64,000 nucleotides of DNA, from the NCBI GenBank assembly GCA_013368315.1, contig JAACJM010000238.1, forward strand, positions 62,001-126,000, in the 5' to 3' direction. Origin of the DNA: Tetrapyrgos nigripes. Lineage: Eukaryota > Basidiomycota > Agaricomycetes > Agaricales > Campanellaceae. Shown here piece by piece: positions 12,601 through 22,100 of this stretch; the stretch's first letter is position 1; each line of letters starts with the position of its first letter. A program made the translations under genes and the position numbers. The notes below the pieces were generated by a model. That model was not told the origin of the DNA, did no database searches, and worked only from the letters and a program-made list of their open reading frames with translations.

Positions 12601-13075
12601 TCTATCTATCTTCCTTCTGGTTTCCTGGGCTTGAATATCCCTCTCTACTTGACATCAGCGATTATCTCTTGTCCACATTTTCTCTGGTAACGTTCTGAGG
12701 AACCTCCAGTGCATGTTTTCTTCCTGCCAGTGCTGATAAACGATCTAGTCAGGATAGTCAGTATACTGCCAGAAAGCTTGACGGCAGACCAAACCGAAAG
12801 AAAATGGCAACTTCCAGAGTCCTACAAGAATATAAAGATTCCACTCACCTAGTATCAAAGCCCAATTCCTCGTACTAGGAATCCTGAAATTACTGTACCA
12901 TATTCCACCTCCCATCCAGAATGTAAGCTTAACGAAGCCAAGCAAACCCGATACATCGAGTATCGGTTCGAAATCGAGTAACTACTCTCACCACTAAGAG
13001 CCAGAGTTTTGGAAAAGTTATCTACCGACTGGACTTGTTCGTCCGACCCAGACCCAGGCTGAGGGAGTGGATTTT
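12601..13075 (-). pseudogene. Decayed partial copy of TRM44 3' region
   Basis: Read on the minus strand, this segment aligns with TRM44 from about 16987 to 17425. It starts at CCACTCCCTCAGCCTGGGTC, passes through the Trm44 residues RIPSTRNWAL and GLWKLPFSF, keeps the last intron, and ends in the final exon at CCAGAAGGAAG. Because the intron is included, this is a DNA-level duplication and not a retrocopy. Substitutions and indels interrupt the frame and the methyltransferase core is absent, so no product is expected. It lies in inverted orientation to the intact TRM44 about 4 kb away, with the MLKL-like gene between them. Confidence 0.8.
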
Positions 13076-13290
13076 GAAATGATTGGAAGGACATTGCGTG
13101 AAAGCGAAGGATAGCATTGTCAGAGCATATCTTACAACAGGGTACCTAGTGGTACCATAACTAAAAATTTTTAAAGAAGCTGAACTGTAGACCATATCCC
13201 AGCATATCAGTTTTAAGAGCTAGATCAAGGGCGAGAAATGAGATACTCACTCTTGCGTATCCTTTATACCATTCTAATCATGAGACATAA

Positions 13291-14220
13291 TCAAGCATAG
13301 TAATTATTAAAGTTGACAACCCCATTTCCGGAAATGTGAATTTGGTCTCTGCCAATCCCACTAACTGCGGAATTCTGAATATGAGCTGAACCCCATCCCG
13401 ACCCCACAGCAACTTTGGAGTCACTAGAGGTTCTAGACGACATTGGGGACAAGTAGGTGTTCTGGGAGGGCTGGCTGAGCGCGGTTTCCGTGTCCCTCAC
13501 TTCGGTAGACGGTTGTCTTTGAGACCTGACGGCTCGATTCTCGACAGCTTGAGGAACCGCCTGGAGGACAAATGCTTAGTATTTTTCTGTCTCATATGGA
13601 AATTTGTCGCGACGCACAGCGGAGCTTCGCGTATTGGCAGAGGGGACAGATCTTTCAGAGTTTTGAGATGCGGTGCGCCCATTGATTGCGATACGAGTGA
13701 CTTCGACCTGGAGTACAAAAAATCCTCTTTCTATATGTAACATTCCTTATAGCAAGCAAGAATCACGTACGCTGAAGCGATTGGACATCCTGGCGACCTC
13801 CTCCTGATACTCCTTGATCCTTTTCAATTCTTTTGTGTACCAAATGTATGAGAGGACCAAATTTCGAGTGTTGTGCAGCACAATGAAAGTGTTCAGGTCC
13901 TGAAAAAATCTGGACAACAAGTCACAAGCAACATCATTATGTTCTTCAGTGTAAACTCACTGGAGAAGAGAGCGAAGCTGCTCTTTGAAAGCAGCATCGT
14001 TAGGATGTTGGGCTTTACACTTCTGGGCTTGTGCAGTGACATGACAGAGCAGTGCGTCGACACGGCTGGCTAGTTCTTGAAGAGCTTTCTTATGTCTAGT
14101 CGAGCCCTAAGCAAAGATAATGAGTGACTTTTGTGACCGCAGCCTCTTCTTGCTCACCAGCGCTGCAGCTCTGAAGTCGTTCCCCAGTTTTTGCAAAGCT
14201 GACAAATCCGATTGCGTCAT
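13291..14220 (-). CDS. Small MLKL/HeLo-like helical protein with Gly/Asn-rich tail
   Basis: Five exons (14158-14220, 13961-14106, 13771-13909, 13618-13707, 13291-13560) join in frame to 235 residues. All four introns are 51-63 nt with GT-AG ends; the last has a near-perfect TACTAAG branch site. Residues about 25-117 form an all-helical, heptad-patterned region: KALQELASRVDALLCHV, then LRSLLQFFQDLNTFIVLHN, TRNLVLSYIWYTKELKRI and EEVARMSNRFSV. This pattern resembles the N-terminal four-helix domain of MLKL and fungal HeLo-like proteins, where it precedes NACHT/NLR or kinase modules and can permeabilise membranes. Here no such module follows. Instead there is a Ser/Gln-rich linker of about 100 residues and a C-terminal GIGRDQIHISGN...FNNYYA, alternating polar and hydrophobic and rich in Gly and Asn, reminiscent of amyloid signalling motifs. 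The gene structure is well supported; the cell-death role is inference. Confidence 0.7.
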
Positions 14221-14469
14221 TTCCTCCAAACAGTGCCAAACAAGCCTGCTACGGCCAAAACGCAACCAGAAAGTAGCCAGAAAGTGGACCTGGAGCGCAC
14301 GAGTGAACGTAGGAGTTCAAAAAAGCCGTTGACGCCCCAAACATCCTAACTTATCCACTCGACGAGTAGAAGAACGAGGATGGTAACGGATTGTATTAGA
14401 GTAGCAGTCACGTGACGTGACAACAATACATATCAGGGACTCTAGGGTCAACCCAGTCAGCTGGATACC

Positions 14470-14502
14470 GCCGCCAAATGGTGCAGTATTTGCCATTTGG
14501 CG
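14470..14502. repeat. Short perfect hairpin
   Basis: CCGCCAAATGG and CCATTTGGCGG form an 11 bp perfect inverted repeat around an 11 nt loop, followed by a third partial copy TTTGGCGG. It lies upstream of the MLKL-like gene start. No function is evident. Confidence 0.4.
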
Positions 14503-14642
14503 GAGTAGTATTTGGCGGTGTTTGGTCGCCGTGCATACCTCAAAATCTCGATGGCACATTCAAGATGGAGCATTTTACTGGACCCACAGTCAAAATGGGC
14601 TGTATATTATAAAGAGAAAAATGTTTGTATATATAAAATACA

Positions 14643-14765
14643 TGTAATAGTGCGAGCCGAACTTGTTCAAAGGTGATCGCTTTGGATACAGTATTACACC
14701 GGGAAGGAAGATTAGAGAGTGAACGTTAAAAATCAAAATTTCAAAATTTCACTCGCACTATTACA
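14643..14765. mobile_element. 123 bp inverted-repeat element
   Basis: TGTAATAGTGCGAG at 14643-14656 is perfectly repeated in inverted orientation as CTCGCACTATTACA at 14752-14765. The 95 bp interior is AT-rich without coding capacity. Size and structure fit a small MITE. No clear target-site duplication was identified. Confidence 0.5.
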
Positions 14766-14783
14766 CGAGGAATTAGTCTAAAT

Positions 14784-15095
14784 GTGCCTCAGCGCAAAAA
14801 GTTTGGCCCAAATGAGAGGTTGAGCAAGAGAAAAACATTCCACTCTGTAAAAGCGGTCGAAATGGCATCCCAATCTGAAAAGAAAGCCGCACAGCGCATA
14901 ATTACCTCTATTCTAGCAATCTCCAAGCTCAGAAAGGAGCAGAATTTGATTACACCAATCAGTGTAGTAGAAGAATTGAATCAGGAGAGAGGTGGCCTAC
15001 CTTATTACACAGCAGAGAGCTCGGATGAGGAGGGTCGGACAGACTTGGAAGAGGAGGAATTACTATTAAAAGTGATGAGACGAAGATATGGGTAA
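14784..15095 (+). CDS. Uncharacterised short open frame, possible transposon remnant
   Basis: A coding-looking frame of about 100 codons reads PQRKKFGPNERLSKRKTFHS, then SEKKAAQRIITSILAISKL and an acidic SSDEEGRTDLEEEELLL stretch, ending at TAA 15093-15095. The first in-frame ATG is at 14862; the frame is open upstream to the adjacent inverted-repeat element. It is charged and helical with no domain I recognise. The position directly beside a small inverted-repeat element suggests a fragment of a mobile element, but this is weak evidence. Confidence 0.3.
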   Translation: MPQRKKFGPNERLSKRKTFHSVKAVEMASQSEKKAAQRIITSILAISKLRKEQNLITPISVVEELNQERGGLPYYTAESSDEEGRTDLEEEELLLKVMRRRYG

Positions 15096-15555
15096 TTTGG
15101 TAGGATATGGTCAATATTAATGGACAAATTTATGATACATTGATGTATATACAGCACAGACAGGCTTTAATGACTTTTCGTAGGTATTCAGCGCTGAAAA
15201 TGATGAGGGAATGGACAAATTGTGTGTGGCATGGATTTTGGCGGTCTTGCGGTGAGACCAAACATGACCAAACGGACATGACATTTGCAGTGGTGGACGG
15301 TATCCAGACTCAGAGGTCTCACGACGATAGAGGCGCGGTGCGCGGAAGGCGTGGGACACAGGTGTGAGATCCACGTGAGAGGGCCTCGCATCCGCACAGC
15401 CACGTTACCTCTTTTTCAGCTGTCATCATCGCGTCGGTCTGTTTGACGGTGGAGTACTGAGTACTGTCTACATCTTGCTTGTAAGTGGCTTTCAATTCAG
15501 TTTGTCTTATTAATTAATGATTGGTGAGCATCTTGACGACTTTAAAGTCAAGATC

Positions 15556-17440
15556 ATGGCTTCTCGTCCAAGATTTGAGCCTTCAATGGGTACTACAAAG
15601 CTTGGATCCTCTCTGCCTGCCTTGTGCAGTAGTGGAGATGTACAACAATGGTACCCGCTGATAAGTTGTCCTGCGAATTTTCCGAGAGAGCTGGTAAGTT
15701 ACTCTTTTTCCGGACTGTCCATTGATTATATCTTACCGTGCACTCCGAGTCAGTTTGAGATCGCCGTATCCCAACTTATTCACCATCCAGAGTATAACTC
15801 AACTCTAATCCTTCGTTCAGAAACTGTTTCGGATATCTCCTTCAAATCCTCCGATCCAGTCAGCGTATATCCAGATGAGATACCGAATCTAGACGGGCTT
15901 TGCCCAACGAGATGTATCCGCCGAAAGCTCTTACCGAGGAGACCAGGGAGAGATGCCAGTCTTGAACAGTACTGCACCTTGTATACCAGTACTTCTATAT
16001 CACACGATTCCGAGGCTCAAGATGACGATTACGCTCCCGATACGCTCGTCTTAACGCCCATCACATCGGAAGGGCACCCTCTGCCTTACTACCATCCTCG
16101 AGTTGTTCACCTAGCCTTCCGTTACCTTGAAGACTCTACGGGATCTACTTCGGATAGCTTTGGTATCCTACGCATCGAAATTATCCCTCTGCCAGATGTC
16201 GAGTTCTTTTTGGACCCCAACGGCCGCATATACCGTACCTGTCTGGCCCTTTTGGACACTCTCCATCGGTACGGTTGGGGTGCTATGACCAACTATCAGA
16301 AACGCGTTCAACACGATGTTCTTGTGTCTAGAGAGAGGTATCAAGATTTATATCTGATCATGAGGGAGAGACATAAGGGACTAGTGGATACGTGGAAAGA
16401 GGTGACTGATCCACTGAAACACGTCTTCGAGGATATTGGGATCGCGACGTATCTGATACTTTTGTGGAAGGATACGTTTGCGGTAGGAGAAATTGAAGGA
16501 AAACATGGAGCAAAAGAAAAATATGACGATGAAGATAATCCGCAGCCTTGGCGTCAATGGCCAAGGCCACCCGGGGGCTTTCTTGACCTGGGGTGAGTAC
16601 ATTCTGCGGATTTGAGAACTCTATATCTTCCTTTGCTCATCCCAATCACAGCTGTGGCAACGGCCTCCTAACGCACATTCTCGTCTCCGAAGGTTATTCT
16701 GGTCATGGAATCGACGTTCGGGCTCGGACCTCATGGTCATCATATCCCGAAGCCACTCAGAAAGCACTGCACGTCCATGCTTTCGATGCGTTATCCGAGG
16801 CCGGGTCGCACCCTGAGGATTCAAAATTCTTTCGTCCCAACGTCTTCATCATCGCTAATCACGCAGATGAACTCACGCCGTGGACACCGGTTCTTGCTAC
16901 TCTCTATAATGCGTCTGGGTACCTTTCCATTCCTTGTTGTGCTTGGACATTTGACGCGCGTTATTCTCGGTCCAAAGCTGACGTGTTTCCACTCCCTCAG
17001 CCTGGGTCCGGCTCCGGAGAACAGGTGTGGCAGTCGGTAGATGGCTTTGCTAGAACTCTGGCTCTTGGAGGGGAGAGTACCAATTCCAACTTGAGTGGAT
17101 ACTCGATGTATCGCATTTGGCTGGCTTCGTTGAGCTTACATTGTGGATGGGAGGTGGAGTGTGATAATTTGAGGATTCCTAGTACCAGGAATTGGGCTTT
17201 GACAGGTGAGTGGAATCTTTATATTCCCGTAGGACTCTGGAAGTTGCCATTTTCATTCCGTTTTGGTCTGTGTCAAGCTTTCGGGTAGCGTGCTGACTAT
17301 CGTTCATCACAGGAAGAAAACATGCACCGGAGGTTCCTCAGAACGTTGCCAGAGAAAATGTGGACAAGATAATCATTGATGTCAAGCAGAGAGGAACGTT
17401 TAAAGCCAGGAAACCAGAAGGAAGAGACGATGGACATTAG
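15556..17440 (+). CDS. TRM44: tRNA (uracil-2'-O-)-methyltransferase Trm44
   Basis: Trm44 methylates the 2'-OH of U44 in certain serine tRNAs in the cytoplasm, using S-adenosylmethionine. Four exons (15556-15693, 15754-16592, 16652-17205, 17313-17440) give 552 residues. The family core is clear: a cofactor-binding FLDLGCGNGLLTHILVSEGY block split by the 59 nt second intron, then GIDVRARTSW, then ADELTPWTPVLA and IPCCAWTFDARYSR, ending with RIPSTRNWALTG and a basic tail. The N-terminal half (FEIAVSQLIHHPEYNSTLIL) matches the usual fungal extension. The first intron (60 nt, in frame, gtaagt...cag) could be read through, adding 20 residues; the splice signals favour removal. An in-frame ATG at 15517 is an alternative start. 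The 3' part of this gene is duplicated, inverted and decayed at 12601-13075. Confidence 0.9.
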
Positions 17441-19458
17441 AACATGTATCGCCTCTGGGACTACGCCTCCTTTCCTGCTTCTACCGCTCTCTTACAATTA
17501 CAAGTCAACATGATTTGTCTTCTGTAAATACGCATACTCCCAGCCCTACCTGTACATAGAGCAGCAATACCGATGTTTTTTTGTAGTCTGTGAATAGCAA
17601 CTCAATTTCTTGGTTTATAAGAAAGTTCAAGCCTACTTTTAAACATTTTACCTGTTACAGTCCTTAGGAATAAAAGAGACTCGAGCTGCGCACATCGCTG
17701 TCGACGACGAGAGGATAAGAAAGCTGTCAGTGGCTTGATGTCGGCAGAGTCAGGACATCACGTGAAGTTGGCTGGCAATCGTGGTAAGATCTTATGGCTA
17801 ATAATGGTGGTGGGCAATTCCTGCCAGCGGCGCGGACAGCTTTAAAGATCATTAGTGGGGGTGGGCAATGACAGGCATCCGAGTCGCCTCTGACGAAAAC
17901 GGCATATTTGGCTTTGTTTGTGTACCGCGGTGGCTGAAAAGTACCCTCGCGCTCACTCTTGAGCTATCAGTGCCTTCCACAAATGAAGGATTCCTGTAAT
18001 TTTTGTTCTGGTAGTTTTTTGTGAAGCTATTCTTCAATTTGTCCAATTTATTTTTGTAATAACTTACCTACATGCGAACTTATGAGCTGTTTCGTGCTTA
18101 CCCTGGTATGTATCTCTCTGTATGAAGCAGTTATTCCGGTTTTTTTTTGGAGAAATTAATGATATATGATAAAAGATGTTTCCCCGGCACCTAGATTGCT
18201 GATAGGTGACATGACGAAGGAAGAGATACATCGACCAGTTTAGCAGGGAAGTCGGTTTCCCACGCCTCCCCCTTGCTTCTCAACCGCCGCCGCTGCCTTC
18301 CTCCAGCATCATCACTTACTGTTTCCTCACTGAAGCTATATATAAAAGTGTATAACCTATGGATGACTACTATAGATGCCACAAAAGGCTCTCCAGGGCC
18401 TGTGTAATAATCTGAGGGTTGATCACCTCCAAACTTCCTTTCTCATCTCATATGCACCTCCAGTTCACCTAGCACGTCTATATCAATACTGATTATACAC
18501 TGGACAATCATATATGCTCTTTTGGAGCTTAAAATCCAGCCCAAATGATAGTTTACAAGATCTACTTACTGAACCTTGCAATACCCGTCTGGCAGGTTCA
18601 GCATTGCAATGTTGAGCCGGGACAGCATGAACAGATGTTCTATCGCTTCCCAGGATAAATATTACACTCATTGGAGTCTATATAAAGTGAAACACTACCC
18701 ATAATACCATCCCCAGCAGTGAAATCTGTCTGGATATCCAAGTCTAGAAAAATGTGTCAAAAGCAGTTTTGACTATTCCCATTCCAGAGTACATAGTAAT
18801 GAGATGAATTAAAATACCTTATACAGCCCATTAAACTGCTATTGCTTCCTCCTGATTCCCAGAATGCTGATGTAAACATCAAAAAGCCCCAAGTAGTGTC
18901 TGAGGAGGTGACTTACTGGCATTTTGATGTCAAGTGCATCACAGACGCTCTCAGATAAGATCTCTTCATTGAGTTAGTATCTCACCTTCCCAAAATCTCT
19001 GGTGCATGAGTTTGGTGAATTCCACACTTGGAAGAACGTTCTAGCTCATATTTAGCTGGTGGTAAGAGTGTTACAATACCCTGAGTATTGATGTAGTCTA
19101 CAGGTTGCTGTAGAAATTTCAGAGAATGCTGAGACTATTCATATGAGTGATCCTGTATGTCGATATGGACAGAATTTAACAATGAGGAAGCAGTACAAGG
19201 AGGAACATGCAAATTTTCGCTTTTAGTAGTGTACAAACAAGTACAAATAAATACAAACATAGTACCGTTTTCGCCAGTAGAGTGTGTCGGCTCCGGTACT
19301 CCAGACGGAGGCAATACGCCAATACGCTATCGCAAAGGTCTTTGAGTCTTTTCAAGTTTAAACTACTTACAGTTTCCTTTTTTGGAATTTAGCTCTGGGC
19401 TGGTTTCTGCTTACTTCTTGATTCAGGATGGGTCAGGACAGATGAGAGAAGACTGCTG
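17441..19458. other. Intergenic, no gene seen
   Basis: AT-rich sequence downstream of TRM44 without a supported gene. Open frames are short and lack family motifs or consistent splice sites. Confidence 0.5.
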
Positions 19459-19996
19459 CACTAGTGTTGTAAGCAGTCCGGCTCGACTCTGGCTAGCCGA
19501 CGAGCCAAGCTGGTTTTTGAGCCGCGGCTTGGCTCCAGCTCAGAGTCGGTTAGAGTTGACATAAATGAGCAGAAAATTATTGAGTGAAAGAAGCTCATAA
19601 TGGTCTCTGAAGTACAAGAGGGATCTAATCTATCATAAGCCATTACTTTCTAAGCCTTTGACGCATGTCGAAAGGACTTTTGCAATTGAAAGACCTGTCA
19701 TGAATATTCGCTCTGTCTATATTTGGTATATTCCCATGGGTAATTTAACCCCTGAGTTCCCTGGAAATGATATATCTACTTGCTCACAAGGTAGATATGC
19801 TATCTGATGACTGACCACGCTTTTTTAGAGCTTAATTTATCCTTGAGGCCATACACTGTACTCCTTCTTCCAACCTCCTGGCCATAAGCAATTTTGCACC
19901 GGCTCTAAATGACTTGAGTTGGAGTCGAGTTGATTTTCCGGCTTTTTGCAAGAGCTGAGCCAGAGCGGACTGTAGCCGAACCGTTACAACACTATG
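19459..19996. mobile_element. Non-autonomous CACTA-like element, ~540 bp
   Basis: The left end reads CACTAGTGTTGTAAGCAGTC followed by alternating GGCTCG/GAGCC sub-repeats. The right end, on the opposite strand, reads CATAGTGTTGTAACGGTTCG followed by similar GGCT-rich text and CTCTGGCT. Similarity between the ends extends over roughly 40 bp with mismatches. A CACTA terminus and subterminal GC-rich repeats are typical of EnSpm/CACTA MITEs. The interior codes for nothing recognisable. Confidence 0.45.
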
Positions 19997-20185
19997 CTGC
20001 ACCACTTTTCTAGTGTTGTGAAGGCTGCGTTGAAGGAGAGTGAAGGAAAAGATTGTGACCTGGCACCCTGGCACCCTGCATCAATTTTCTCAGCTACTGT
20101 AACCACCATCTGATGTGAGTACAACACAAAAGCTTCTGACTCCAATGTCTCTAAAACCACCTTGGCATATATCTCACAGCTAAAA

Positions 20186-20363
20186 ATGTCGAAGATTGCG
20201 CATATCAAAGGAGACTTGTTTTCTGCTCCTCCAAACACCATCCTTGTGCAGGCTTGCAATACTCTGGGATCATGGGGTGCAGGAATCACAAAGGCTTTTA
20301 AAGAGCGCTATCCCTCACCCACGTCGGTGTACACTTTATTGATGTATGGCTTATTCCTCAATA
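20186..20363 (+). pseudogene. Macro-domain protein fragment, truncated by a transposon
   Basis: The frame from ATG 20186 reads [16 protein letters not shown], then [20 protein letters not shown] and KERYPSP. This is the N-terminal third of a macro domain of the Poa1 type (ADP-ribose-1''-phosphate phosphatase). The IKGDLF strand, the conserved ACNT asparagine and the GSWGAGI loop are intact. The rest of the domain is missing: within about 10 codons the frame enters the left terminal repeat of the large element at 20364. No remainder of the macro domain was found beyond the right end of the element, so the gene looks permanently broken. Confidence 0.7.
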
Positions 20364-20507
20364 CACTAGGCCCATTCAAAGTAGGCCATAACGCCGTTAT
20401 TCATAATGGTGTTGCCCTGCGCAAGGTGGTGCCTGATGCCAAACAAACCCAATTGGGTTTATGACATCATTCTCGCATGGCTGGAGCCCCTAAGCATCGT
20501 GTACCGT
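20364..20507 (+). repeat. Left terminal inverted repeat of the island
   Basis: About 144 bp, matching 30135-30279 on the other strand with ten differences by eye, nine of them transitions. It contains the perfect 16 bp palindrome AAACCCAATTGGGTTT and a second imperfect palindrome around AACGCC...GGTGTT. Confidence 0.8.
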
Positions 20508-20591
20508 AAATTGTAGTATCTGATTGTTTTTAATTGATAAACCATCTTTGTTCCCTCCCCTCTTGTTTGAGGACCACTCTTGAAGGTTTTT

Positions 20592-22014
20592 ATGATGTCT
20601 GAGACCCCTGCTGCCCCCAAGGTCAAGTGGAACCCCAAGAAGGAGCCTTCTATTCCTTCTTTTGACTGGAAAGCTGAGAAGGACGGCCAAAAGGATGCAC
20701 TTACATGGGCTCTCATGCATGGGATGTTGGATCCAAAGAACTTTAAGACAATCTTTGGTCAGGAGAAGGGAGAGGTATGTATCTTGACTCCTTTCATCAT
20801 GTTTAACTTCTCAAATTTGGGGCAGAACACCACCAAGGAACCAAAGAATTACTGCCTACCGACACATTGCTGTTGACATTGTTCCTGAGGCAGCAGCTGT
20901 TGCTCTGCAGGAAGCTGGGAGTAGGTGTAAGGGAAAGGGAGACCAGTAAGTTGCTTTTCCAATCTTTCATCTATGCCAAAACATATGTACATTACATCCT
21001 GGGCTCATCAAGGAGTACCAAAAGCATGTCAAACGTCTTCAGGAAACAGGGGAGGGTATCCATGAGTCTGATGTATCTGAAGGCTTCAATGTGTTTGTCA
21101 TAGACTTCATTAGACCTGAAGGACCTGTTGAAGGGGTCACTGTACCAAAAATCATGAACCTCTGGCGTGAGTAGATCACATTTATATCATTTTTCAAGTA
21201 AATAATCAACCTTTCATCAGAGGAGATAACCATTGAATTCCCTTTCTTCCCTACAATGCATCGTAGACTCGCACAGCGTCCAAACATGGTCCTGCCCTCT
21301 GTGACTACAGGTGTAGGTCGTGCTGGCCGGGTTGTTATGGTTCTGCAGATGTCTGGAGATGCAACAGAAGATGATACCTCTGGTATTCAATCTGAAACAT
21401 CTGCCCATGCTTCTGCTGATCCAAGTGACTCGAACCCAACCCCTGTGAATACACCTGTTGTTCCACAGGCCAGTGATACTGCGAGTGTTCCTTGTACACC
21501 TTTGAGGGGTGTTCAGGCACCCAAGCAGACTCCTGCTAAACCATCTTCTTTTGGCATAGACTCTGCAATTGCCAATGCCAAGTCAGCAATCAAGCAGAAG
21601 AGTGCTGCCAAGAAGCGTGGACTAGAGGAGATGTTGGGTGATTACATGGAGTAAGTGAATACCTTTGGATATGTATAGCTTCAAAGTCTGATTTGAATTC
21701 TCAGGAAGCAAACAGAGCATAACCGCAATCGTCAGAAGCTAGCTGATGATCATGCTAATTGTCAGCTTGCTATGTCTGAACGACAGCAGGTTCTGCAGTC
21801 GTTTCAGTCTGGTTTGTATACCAAGGAAGAAGCTCAAGACAAGCTCCGAGCTATTGACCTTGGTTCTCAATCTGGTGCCACATCTTCTCATTCTGACACC
21901 CCTGCTCCTGAGCTGCCCACCAGTCCTGTGTGTGGCTCCTCTCCCTTTTTCGATAACATCAAGCAGAGCACTGCAATGTGCAGGAGTTATTCTGGTCCCA
22001 TGGATGATGCTTAA
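20592..22014 (+). CDS. Harbinger-associated helper protein (transposon ORF1)
   Basis: A multi-exon gene convergent with the Harbinger transposase, as expected for the second protein these elements encode. It starts MMSETPAAPKVKWNPKKEPS and ends SYSGPMDDA at TAA 22012-22014. Recognisable blocks are ITAYRHIAVDIVPEAAAVAL, KEYQKHVKRLQETGEGIHES, EITIEFPFFPTMHRRLAQRP with GVGRAGRVV, a Ser/Pro-rich linker, and a Gln-rich helix KQTEHNRNRQKLADDHANCQ. These resemble basidiomycete proteins found beside Harbinger transposases, with a Myb/SANT-like N-terminal part likely binding DNA. Introns include 20775-20825 and one after ...MLGDYME (about 21653). The phase between exons 1 and 2 does not fit by one base, so the copy may be broken or the acceptor misplaced. 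Confidence 0.55.
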
Positions 22015-22100
22015 TTGACCTGATATACACTCTTTTACAAAGTCATTTGTAACACTCGTTATATACTTTATAGCTGTTTAATAAACATTGTTTGTGTTGG

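Noticed and set aside
12961..12990. GGTTCGAAATCGAG resembling a tRNA T-loop
   Set aside because: No cloverleaf can be formed around it; it belongs to the decayed TRM44 fragment.
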